Part shown: in pieces, positions 20,344 to 30,600 of the stretch
Layout: the number at the start of each line of letters is the position of its first letter
Position numbering within the stretch: the first letter of the stretch is position 1
Position numbers and translations under genes: made by a program
Assembly (NCBI GenBank): GCA_944548615.1
Contig: OX155973.1
Location: 2,154,561-2,218,560 of the forward strand
Source of the DNA: Micropterix aruncella
Taxonomy: Eukaryota; Arthropoda; Insecta; Lepidoptera; Micropterigidae
Reading direction: 5' to 3'
DNA length: 64,000 nt
The notes under the pieces: model-generated
Seen by the model: only the letters and a program-made list of their open reading frames with translations
Told to the model about the DNA's origin: nothing
The model's database searches: none

Positions 20344-20789
20344 GTTCTCACTCCTGCCTGTAAGTATGTAAGTATTATTGAATCAGTGTAAAAATAAAAA
20401 ATATTCGTTTAAATAAGCAAAAAAGATTGATTATTAAAAAAATATTATTTTCGTTTCGTTAAGAGTTTATGCAAGAAAATAGAATTTGGTGAGGTATGTT
20501 ATGTTCTTTTTTGATAAAAATATGTGATCTGTTTAAAACGAGATAGATTAAAACTGGCCTTTAAAAATGAGAACGAGTTGCATTATATTGACTTGAGTTG
20601 AAAGAGTGGTCTCTCTGTTTCGAGCCTCTGGCAATAGAAAATACAGTCAGTTTCGATTACAAGGATTGGGCTTATGATAATTCTTTGCACACAAGGTGCT
20701 CCGTATCTTAAATATAAACATTTTAAGAAGCAAGAATGAAACTTGAGAAAGACCATTTATTCATCCCCAAAACTATTCTCATGTACCCT

Positions 20790-21230
20790 AAGAGCTATCG
20801 ACGTGGTCACGTCGTTTTATGACAACATTAGTTGCTATTTCTGTATTTCTCCGTATCCCAGCACTTTGGAAACGGCAGTCCGGCTAAGCTAAATATGAAT
20901 CCACAGCTACGACCCCAAGACAAAGCAGCAATTGAGCATTTGGGTCTTTCAAGATGAGCCAAATCCAACCAAAGTGCCGCCAAACGGATGATTACTTCTT
21001 AATTTAGGAAAACTGGTAACGTGGCTATGGAGAATCATCGTGCTCGGAATGCTGATTTGTACATGATTATTTGCTTGCCGGAAGTTACTGATGAGCTCTG
21101 TAAAAGCAACCGTAAATGCTCCATTAAAACAATCATGCACCACAACAATGTCAGCTCTCACACGGCCAGACAAACAAGCGAACTGTTAAATGTGAAAAAC
21201 GTACAACTGATGACGCATCCGTCATAGACA
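20790..21230 (+). pseudogene. Mariner-like transposase fragment
   Basis: Broken frames on the plus strand read NPQLRPQDKAAIEHLG, LPEVTDELCKSNRK and HHNNVSSHTARQTSELL, then NVQLMTHPS. The HHDN-A-SHTA block and LM.HP are the second-aspartate region of mariner (DD34D-type) transposases. Here the catalytic Asp in HHDN is Asn. Stops and frameshifts make this a dead copy. Confidence 0.7.
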
Positions 21231-21466
21231 CGTCATAAAGACTAGACACTTTGTAATTTCTTGTTCCCAAAAATTATGAAACAATTACGAGGCAAAATAA
21301 AATTAACCCGCTCTATCCGTAACATCCATTTGGGGACATGTATGGCGGCCGCCTAAAATCCGCTACTGGATATCGCGCTCGCCGCTGCGAAAAATGCAAT
21401 TTACGATTCGAAACGTCGTACTTAATGCTTTCTGACGGCGGAACGATATGGCCAAATAATAATAAT

Positions 21467-22306
21467 AAATACAAACGGAGCTGCCATGGAATTCACCGAC
21501 CGGAGTCGGGCCCATCATAATACTATTTTTTACACTTCTGGGGGGTGAGCAGTGGATTCCGGACTTACGAACCGGCTGTGGTAGGTTTAGGACAGCTGTC
21601 TTGCCACATGTGAGCGTTCACCTTGCCACCCATTCACTCCCCCTTCGAAGCCATAGAATTTGAGATGCGCAAATCGCAGTTTTAGATAATTTTTCTAAGA
21701 AAGAGTTGATTATTTTTCTGGAAAGGCCAAGATCTTTAAAGAGGTGAAATAGAGATTTAGCTGGCAGGCCACGAGCGCCAACTTCCACCGCGTGAAGGTG
21801 AACAGTGAAGCCGTTCCGGGTTACGGCATTTGCAAGATCATGGTATTTATTTAATTTGTACTCGTGGTCTTTTGGGATATTTGATTCCCATGGAACAGTT
21901 AATTCTACAATAAGAGCCACCTTCCGAGATAGAGAGTAAAGAGTTATATCTGGACGGAGGGCTGTGCATCCGAGACTTTCAGGGAATTTATACTGCTTAG
22001 AGACCGAATCAACCTCCAGAGTCCAATCTGTAGCTTTCTCGATTATTGAGAAAGGTTTTGTAGTTAAATGTTTTTTGCCTTTAGAGCCATCCCGCACAAA
22101 CTGTATTGGGGGTTTGGAGGATACTGTCAAACCCTTGTTGGCACGAGCCACTGAGAGACTAATTACCTCGCGAATAACAGCGAGAACTTTGTCATGGCGG
22201 TAAGTGTACCGTCCTTGATCTAAGGCCACCTTGCAGCCAGCTAGAATGTGTCTAGCTGTGCAAGGGGTATTGCTACAGAGGGGACAAGAACTATCCTCGG
22301 CAAAGC
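21467..22306 (-). mobile_element. RLE-1 copy E (5'-truncated)
   Basis: This is an 840-bp 3' fragment nearly identical to copy C, with the endonuclease domain and 3' UTR. The tail (AATAATAATAAATAC) is at 21460-21475. The 5' junction is at GGCAAAGC (22306). The open frame (21618-22505) continues into unrelated flanking DNA upstream, so its first 70 or so residues are a chance fusion. Confidence 0.88.
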
Positions 22307-22350
22307 CTTTAATTCGGCGGTGAATGGCGAAAAAATCGAACGGCGATTTC

Positions 22351-22404
22351 CCGATGGACTGCTGTTTTGAAGTTAGCATAGACGTCAAAACGGCAGTCCA
22401 TCGG
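22351..22404. repeat. Hairpin, 19-bp arms
   Basis: CCGATGGACTGCTGTTTTGA is matched by TCAAAACGGCAGTCCATCGG after a short loop. It lies just upstream of the E insertion junction and next to the start of repeat W1. It could be the end structure of a further mobile element. Confidence 0.6.
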
Positions 22405-22439
22405 CCAGCGCCGCGGCCGCGTATAGTTCCGCGGAATGG

Positions 22440-23570
22440 TGGTTTTGTGCAGTGTTTTGTGGATAACAGTGCAGTGTTTACTGGATAACAGTGAGTAATT
22501 TGCATTTTTAAGTAGTTTAGGCATGAGGATTAGTCAATTGAGATAGTCCATTTGCTGTTTTTCACGAATTTTTAAAGAAAACACTTTGGCGACAACAAAC
22601 GGCTCGCGAATAAATGGTTGGTTATTATTTTGTAATGTTTATGAAATATCCCGATATATTGCGAAATATGACGTAATGTCGCTTTAATTTACTAACAAAA
22701 TAAGTATTGCTTCATTTACATCCTAAGTTATCACATAATTAGGCGTATTTTGAAAATTAAATCTTTATTTGTAAAATGAATCGCGCAAAGAAACTTGTTT
22801 TGATAATTACTATGAGAGAATAAAGTGAGATTTTCCATAGTTCTTCGATGAAATGTGACTCTTTGGAGTATAGTAATTAGTTATTAGACATATAATAAGT
22901 CTATGATAAGACAATACAATTAAAAAAATCTAACGAATTTTATATTATGAGCATTCAAAGTTTATTATTAAGTTCGGACGCGGAAACTCTCAAAACTTTA
23001 GATTTTTCTATAATATCAGACAAAGCTCAAAGTTCTGGTGTGATTTCTAAGAAGTGTGATGTAGTAATAAAGTTATTTTGAAAGAATTTCATATAAAAAA
23101 ATACCATAAGTAGTCACAAATTAAAAATTAAAAATTTTTTTTTTTATGAGAATACATAAAATTTTTCTTGGCTGAATAAATAAATATTTTTGTATGCAAA
23201 TAAGTAAAAAAAAAATATCGTTTTGGTAAAGCATTTAATAAAGAACATAACTGTATTTACAATTTTTGCATATTTTACGTATTTTGTGACAAAAAAATCG
23301 AAATTATTTTATAGGCGAGTTTTTTCAGTTTGCCAATTTTGTAATATTTATTCATTATTATCTTAATTGTTTTACGAGATAAGGTTATAATGTTTTATAT
23401 GTCAAATTTCAATGCGATCATTTTTCTCTTTATCTTTTTTTAATCTGTTTAGTGGTTTATAAGTTATGATCGTTTTTCTCAAGGCCGTTGACTCGCGTCG
23501 ATTTTTTGCCCGAATATGTCGCGCGCAAAAGTGACAGGTGAGTTTTTACCTCGCAACAGGAGGGGTTAAC
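22440..23570. repeat. Repeat family W, copy W1
   Basis: This is about 1.1 kb of AT-rich non-coding DNA, similar over its length to 48780-49870 (shared GTGAGTAATTTGCATT start region and TTTGCATATTTT tracts). Homology stops in both copies at AGGGGTTAAC. No TTAA-type outer ends are visible here, unlike in copy W2. Confidence 0.7.
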
Positions 23571-23639
23571 AGCAATAATGATTTTATTGCCAGAAGAGGC
23601 TGTCAAATAATATGAATACCCTAACAGAACAATGCATAA

Positions 23640-23692
23640 AACAGAATAATTTTATTTTGATTTTATGCATTATTCTGTTTGTTATGTAAATT
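23640..23692. repeat. Short inverted repeat
   Basis: ATGCATAAAACAGAATAAT and ATTTTATGCATTATTCTGTT form an imperfect hairpin a few tens of bases past the end of W1. Confidence 0.45.
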
Positions 23693-23749
23693 TATTTTAC
23701 CGAATTGTTATTTTTATATTGTAACATTGCAACACTGACAAACTCATGT

Positions 23750-24440
23750 ATTATTATTATTATTATATTATACACTAGCAGCTTAAGGCTGATGCAAATA
23801 TATCAAATGCACTTGTTTTTAAACTTGTGACTGTTTTGCACTAAAAAAAGGTCGAGTTTGTTTTTAAAGGTTTTGACAGAGATAGCACTGATCACATCCT
23901 CTGGCAACGCATTCCAAGCATCCACCACACGATTTGTCAAAAAATATTTCCTGGGATTCGATGCTGCAATTGTCTTATTTAGCTTCAACGAAAGTCCACG
24001 CAGTTGCTTATTGGTGTTCAGGGTATACATGCTCTCGAGGTAGGGCACACTGTAATAACCGTGAAGCATTTTGTAGCTTTCTATTAAGTTTCCTCGCTGC
24101 CTACGTTCCTCTAATGTTGTCAGGCGAAGTTCTTTCAATCGTACTTCGTATGGTTTATTCGTCAGCAATAGCACCAACATTGTTGCTCTTCTCTGAACTC
24201 TTTCCAGGTGCTCTATATCCTTCCGAAAGTAAGGATTCCATACCTGGTAGGAGTATTCGAGGAGCGGGCGAATGTAGGTTTTATAGAGCATGAGGAAAAG
24301 TTCACTGGTGATAGTGGAAAAAGCTTTTCTTATTAAATATAGAAGTGAGTTTGCTCTCTTAACTATTTCGATTATGTGGGTTTCCCATTTGAGGTCCCAG
24401 GAGATAGTGATGCCGAGGTCTTTCTGGGTCATAACTGGCT
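23750..24440 (-). mobile_element. CR1/Rex-like non-LTR element, 3' end with open RT frame
   Basis: A 209-codon minus-strand frame (23803-24432) encodes the RT C-terminus: KDLGITISWDLKWETHI, TYIRPLLEYSYQVWNP, LERVQRRAT, then RLTTLEERRQRGNLI. This arrangement is usual for CR1/Rex/Jockey-group elements. The 3' UTR is short and ends in an ATTATTATT microsatellite (23745-23765). It is 5'-truncated but the frame is clean, so it is relatively young. A more decayed copy lies at 53650-55140. Confidence 0.8.
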
Positions 24441-24496
24441 GTGTGTTTGTTGAAAAAAACTTAACATGACAGCGAACTGTAAAATGTATTTATAGT

Positions 24497-25379
24497 AGTG
24501 ATGCCACGAATAGTGATTTGGCCGAATACCGAACACCGAATATTCGGCCACGCTATCGGCCAAAGCGCCAAATATTCGGCTGCCGAATGTTTGGCATAAA
24601 AGATGTGTGCGTGGCGCGCACAATTGCACTTGACAGGTTATAACCTGTCTCATTGATTGCCACTTTTCTTGACCCGCGGTTCTAAACTAGTTTCCTCGGA
24701 TTGGTTCAAATGGAAAGAGCAAGACAAAAAAATCTTTTAGCTCTGAAAATGAGTTGTGATAGTATTAAATCAGGTAGAAAATGAGTCTGGTAGTATTAAA
24801 TCCGATCTGGTAGTATTAAATCCGATGGAGATTCTTCTTCACCTCGTAAGAAACGAAAAATCAATGAAAATTATAAAAACGATTGAAATACAAAACAGTT
24901 TCTGGAACTGTATTGAGGAAGTCGCTACAGATAATACGCAGGGTGGGCAGAAAAGTTCTACTGCACATGAGATTGATTTTTATTTGAAAACTGTTCGTCT
25001 AGATCGGATGGCAGACCCTTACAAGTAGTGGTCAGCAAACGCAAAGCAATTTCCGAGCCTGACAAAATTTGCAACGATTTATCTATCATCTCCTGGCAGT
25101 ATTGTTTCTAGTGAGAGGCCTTTTTCAGAAGCAGGAATTGTTTTGGAGGAAAAGCGCAATCGTTTACAACCAACCAATGATGAAAAAAATGTTTCTATTC
25201 ATCATAACCTACCACTAATAGATTTTAAGTATTGATGCAGTAATGTAATTTGTGATTAAAATAGATAAATTTTTGGGTGTTTTTTTCATGGTATTCGGTA
25301 TTTGGCCAAATACCGAATATTTGAAAATGTGGCCGAATAGGCCAAATACCGAATAGTACCGAATATTCGTGGCATCACT
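24497..25379 (+). mobile_element. Internally deleted hAT element
   Basis: Perfect 16-bp inverted ends AGTGATGCCACGAATA lie at 24497-24512 and 25364-25379. Both subterminal regions are packed with CCGAATA/TATTCGG units, likely transposase-binding repeats. The interior keeps a frameshifted hAT C-terminal dimerisation region (SPGSIVSSERPFSEAG, then KRNRLQP, about 25080-25230) but no catalytic core. The 8-bp target duplication expected for hAT is not clear. Confidence 0.82.
25080..25235 (+). pseudogene. hAT transposase dimerisation domain remnant
   Basis: The plus-strand translation gives FPSLTKFATIYLSSPGS, then SSERPFSEAG and KRNRLQPTNDEKN, the conserved hATC block. It is separated by a stop at 25026 from the upstream open frame (24756-25028), so the product would be truncated. 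Confidence 0.75.
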
Positions 25380-26339
25380 TTTTTATATGTTATGAATTAA
25401 TATTTTAAGAAAACATTATTAATAGGACAGAAAACTCAAGGAATAATCATGAAAATCTGAAAAACCTGTCCAATAACAAGCAAAATGCATAGAAAAGTGA
25501 TTTTTGTCACAAAATAAAAAGTAATGTTTTTTTATAATAAAACATGCATTTACAGCGCAGAAACGCTCACACAAGCACATCCAAGCCATTCGGGCGCAAG
25601 TATGGCAAATGCAAAAATATTCAGCCGAAATGAGTGTTTTTCTCAGACAAGATTTTTCCGTACAAGACCGAGTGACCAATCTTTATACATTGGTGGCGGT
25701 GGGTGTTGAGACATCCGGCAATACAAATATGGTACATATATTGTTGTCATAAAACGGCTTGACTTTTTCCTTCCCCGTCTCTTAGACTAGTAGCATAATC
25801 GTTTCTATACACAGCCTCACGTTTACGCATAATAGTTAATTATATTAAATTTCATTTAAAAAGTTGTCGTCACGACTCTTGCTCCGAATTAATTCTAAAA
25901 ATTACTCTTAAAAATTTGACTATTTGTACAAAAAAAAGCACACATACAAACTAAATAATAAAGTGGCATTACACTTTTTTTTAATAATCCCTTATACAAT
26001 TAAATATATTGTACGATAAAGATATGCACGAGGTGAAATACCTGTCTTCGACTGTGGTGCTACGTGTTTTCTGTGCCTTCGAAGTTAGGTACTTCCCAGA
26101 GTAGTCATTAAATTTGCGTAACATTTTTAGTTATAGACGTATGTATATATTATTATTATATACCATCTGATCTAAAATAGGAACAGCACATAATCTGTTC
26201 TTAAACGGGCAAACCCCCTAACATACCTGATTTAAACCTTTCATAACCTCAGTGCAGACTTGATGCTAAGGGTGTATAAGTTTTATAACCGGTCGCTACT
26301 AAAATGTTGCGACTAGATTTGTAGTCCTATTTTGTGAAG
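25380..26339. other. Intergenic stretch, nothing recognised
   Basis: Low-complexity and AT-rich DNA with short open frames only. No element ends or conserved motifs were found. Confidence 0.4.
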
Positions 26340-26710
26340 GATATCAAATTAATCGAGAGAGTGCCAAGACACTTCACAAAGCTACCATGGTGTCTAAGAC
26401 ACGGAGGTACGAGGAGAGACTACGAACCCTAGGACTCACATTAGAGGAACGCAGAAAGCAAGGGGACTTATAGACCTATAAGATACTTTCGGGATGCTAC
26501 AGCTGTACTGATATTGAACGAATGTATACACTCAATAAGAACTCACATCTCAGAGGAAATGACTCGAGTGTTTCTATAAAATCACGGAAACATTTTCTTT
26601 CTAACAGAGTTGTGGATGATCGGAACATTCTTCCAAACAACGTTGGGTGTGTTAAAAACATTAATATTTTTAAAAACGCACTGGACAGCATAATGAAATG
26701 TAAAAATTGA
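26340..26710 (+). pseudogene. CR1-like RT C-terminal remnant
   Basis: Broken plus-strand frames give RYEERLRTLGLTLEERRKQGDL, then YTLNKNSHLRGN and KHFLSNRVVDDRNILPNNV. These are recognisably related to the C-terminus of the 23803-24432 element (MYTLNTNKQLRG, then YFLTNRVVDAWNALPEDV), but diverged and interrupted by a stop. Confidence 0.7.
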
Positions 26711-27228
26711 CTGAAACAAAATACTCACCCTGAAAATGTCAACTGGCAATGTTAACAATCCGGACGCAGCATATAAAACAAAGTATTTATCTCTTTTGAG
26801 CACCCATATGCACATTCATGTCAGAAATAGAACGACATGAAATTAGTACAATAATAGATGAATAATTATAAAACAAATACTAATATTTTTGATACGGATA
26901 GGTTTTTTAAGAAACCCCAATTATTTCGGTATAAAGTTTATGCTGATACACGTACGTAAAACGCGACTTCCGCTCGCCGAAAGAAAACATTATTTAGCAT
27001 AAGACCAATGTCAGATTGGCAAATGTGTTTTTGTTTTTTGAGATTGCTGCTGTACCTTATCGGATGTGGAATTGAATCTACTCGCTCGCGTTCCAGTCGT
27101 TGCTTATACGCTCGAATAAAAAAAAGGCATATTTGAACTCGATCTCCATAAATTAAGGTAAAAAAATGTCACGTTAGGAAGCAGTCCACGTAGCGCCGCA
27201 TTCGGAGCGACTAATCAAAGATGGACCG

Positions 27229-27654
27229 CTAGGAAGCGTGGCCCTCGAATTCGATTAAATACTGCAGCTTGCCGGCGAGCGAGAGGCGCGAGGCGGCCAC
27301 GCTGAACGGCTCGCCGGAGAGGATGCGGCCGGGCGCCCCGAAGTAGCTGCTGATGGAGGACTTGAGCAGCGAGAAGCAGGCGCTGGCCCGCTCCTCGCAG
27401 GGGTTGCTCTTGGCGGGGCTGAGGTGCAGGCGGCGCACGCCCCCGTTGTCGGCGCTGCCGGCCGCGCTCGGGCCCGCGCCGCGGCGGCCCGTCTCCACGT
27501 AGTTGCGCTCCCGGCGCTGCCGCAGCCGCCGGCCCGACGGGCTGCCGTCCGCGCCCGGCGGCGGGGCCTCCGCTTGGAACGATTTATGCTCCTCTAAGCT
27601 GGCGGTGCGGGAGCGCCGCTTCAGCCCGTCGGCTCGATCCGCTTGCATAGGTAA
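27229..27654 (-). CDS. Pcl: Pcl terminal coding exon 11 (chromo-like domain)
   Basis: 141 residues and a TAG. A GC-rich Arg/Gly/Pro stretch precedes [17 protein letters not shown], then [16 protein letters not shown], the conserved C-terminal chromo-like domain, which in mammals contacts SUZ12. Acceptor TCGTTGCAG at 27655-27663. Confidence 0.93.
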   Translation of the reverse strand, partial: LPMQADRADGLKRRSRTASLEEHKSFQAEAPPPGADGSPSGRRLRQRRERNYVETGRRGAGPSAAGSADNGGVRRLHLSPAKSNPCEERASACFSLLKSSISSYFGAPGRILSGEPFSVAASRLSLAGKLQYLIEFEGHAS

Positions 27655-30600
27655 CTGCAACGAATAATAGCAAATAACAATAATCACATAGTTGCAATTG
27701 TTGGAATAAAACGGATATCCCCGAGAGTATCGTTACGTTACATTTTCGTCGTGTCCAATTGACGTGTCGAAATAATTGCGTAAGATAGTAAGTCTCGTTA
27801 CTACTCTTTACTTACGTACGTAGGTAGTCGAGAATTTAACTACTAGTCTGTCAAAATATAAATAATCAAAATATAAGCATAATAATTGAAATAGTCAATA
27901 ATTCATATTCATCGTAATATTCAAGTTGTCAGTAAAATGTTAAGTAATCAAATTAAAGCTACGCCATGAATTTAAAACTAAATGTACAAATATAAGACCT
28001 AATAAAATAACCAGACAATAAGGCTCTAATCTTTTAGGTCATTTAAATGGGCTCAATATTTGAAGTCATGGCCCTAAAAGTCGGCCAGATCGTAGAAAGT
28101 GTGCCCTATCAGCATCTCCTTGATGTTTTTTTTTTTAAATTTTACGTCCAGCTGTTTAGCAGTGGTAGGGAGTAGATTATAAATATTAATGCTAAGGTAT
28201 ACATAACTTTTCTGTACTTTCACCAGTTGTATTCGGTGACGCATAAAAGGGAGCTATGCAGGTAAGGTGCGAGTGAATATCCGCATTAATTGCAGTTTCT
28301 GCGAGGTGTTGTCTAACATTCATTAACCCGTCGTACCTTTGCCTTTAGGCACTTTGCGTCGTTTGACAGATCCACACGTAACCGTTTCCGCCGGCGCCCA
28401 TATATATTATATGAATATATAACATACAAAAACTAGATTATTTACTAGGTAATAAGAGGGAATTAATAAAAAAACAACATTGTCAGTATTTATTTACAAA
28501 ATCCACTAAAAACCTGCAGCAGTTTCCTGCGCGCGAAAGCTGAACGGTTAAACACTGGTATATATCCCCAGGAAGTAAGCGAATTTCTCATTTGTTTCAT
28601 ATGCCCAGATGTAATACGAGCCACTTCACTATGATATGGTTACTCTGTTCTTTCAATGATAGGTTCGATCTTGGCATTTTTTCACAAGACAAGAAGCTTT
28701 TTCTCCTAGCAGTTAGAAAAAGCTTAGGAACACTTACTAAACTAATTATTTTAGAAAATGCACACTATTAAAAACTATTTCTTATTTTATTTATTTATAT
28801 GTACAGGTGAACATATATGACTTAAACCCTTACCTATCCCACACATTCTTCCTTTTCCCTTCCTTCTCCCCACTCTTTACTTATAAATTTGAATACGTCT
28901 GTTTTCTCTTGCTTACGACAGCAACAGTATGGCTCATGCTATTAGCCTTCAATGCCAGAATGATTGGACAACAATTGGGGACTTTTGCATTCCGCCTCCA
29001 ATGCACTGGAAGGTAATGCTCTATGACTGGACGCCAGAGATGCTGAAATTTTATTTGAATGCCTTTCAGCATACACTTCCAGACCCCAGTAACCTCGCTC
29101 GTTGGAGCTTTGTCGAGGATAGTTCTTGTCCCCTCTGTAGCAATACCCCTTGCACAGCTAGACACATTCTAGCTGGCTGCAAGGTGGCCTTAGATCAAGG
29201 ACGGTACACTTACCGCCATGACAAAGTTCTCGCTGTTATTCGCGAGGTAATTAGTCTCTCAGTGGCTCGTGCCAACAAGGGTTTGACAGTATCCTCCAAA
29301 CCCCTAACACAGTTTGTGCGGGATGGCTCTAAAGGCAAAAAACATTTAACTACAAAACCTTTTAGGACAGCTGTCTTGCCACATGTGAGCATACATCTTA
29401 CAATCCATTTACTCCCCCTTCGAAGCCATAGAATTTGAGATGCAGAAATCGTGGTTTTAGATAATTTTTCTAGAAAGGAGTTGATTATTTTCCTGGAGAG
29501 ACCAAGATCTTTAAAAAGGTGAAACAAAGATTTAGCTGGCAGGCCACGAGCGCCTACTTCCACCGCGTGAAGGTGAACAGTGAAGCCGTTCCGGGTGACG
29601 GCATTTGCGAGGTCATGGTATTTATTTAATTTGTACTCGTGGTCTTTTGGGATATTTGATTCCCATGGAACAGTTAATTCTACGATAAGGACCATCTTCC
29701 GAGATAGAGAGTAAAGCGTTATATCTGGACGCACGGCTGTGCATCCGAGACTTTCAGGGAATTTATACTGCTTAGAGACCGAATCGACCTCCATAATCCA
29801 ATCTGAAGCTTTCTCGATTATTGAGAAAGGTTTTGCAGTGAGATGTTTTTTGCCTTTAGAGCCAACCCGCACAAACTGTATTGGGGGTTTGGAGGATACT
29901 GTGGAACCCTTGTTGGCACGAGCCACTGAGAGGCTAAGTACCTCGCGAATAACAGCAAGGGCTTTGTCGTGGCGGTAAGTGTACCGTCCTTGACCCAAGG
30001 CCACCTTGCAGCCAGCTAGAATATGTCTAGCTGTGCAAGGGGTGTTGCTACAATGGGGAAATGAACTATCTTCGGCATAGCTCCAACGAGCGAGGTTACT
30101 GGGGTCTGGAAGTGTATGCTGAAAGGCATTTAAATAAAATTTCAGCATCTCTGGCGTCCACTCATACAATATTACTTTCCAGTGCATTGGAGGAGGAATG
30201 CAAAAGTCTCCAATTGTTGTCCAATCATTCTGGCATTGAAGGCCAATAGCGTGAGCCATACTATTGCTGTCGTAATCTCCCCGCAAGAGAGACTTCTTCA
30301 AGTCCACATCGCTCATGGTTGTACTGCCATACCCCAGACCATTGCCATTCTGGCTGATTCCAGTAAGGAACTTTTTGTGGAAGTCAACGCGGGCTTGTAG
30401 ATTATTTGACTCACTACGGCCACTTACTACGTGCTTCGATATTGCCGTATCCTTGGAATTGCTTAGAATCGAATTTTTGGTTATTCTGGAGTTGGCGTAG
30501 AGCAGAGAGGGCAGTTTTAGAGCTAGCCCAAAATTATGTTTGGACCTGAAGAGAAACGAGGGGTCAGCTGGTTTGGCTAAGGACAACCAGGATTTTAAAC

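Noticed and set aside
21618..22505. 295-codon frame that appeared to be a chimeric host-RLE-1 protein
   Set aside because: The first 70 or so residues come from flanking DNA beyond the 5' junction of copy E; there is no splice or start evidence.
24489..25387. 8-bp target duplication for the hAT element
   Set aside because: Flanks TTTATAGT and TTTTTATA are AT-rich and do not match well enough.
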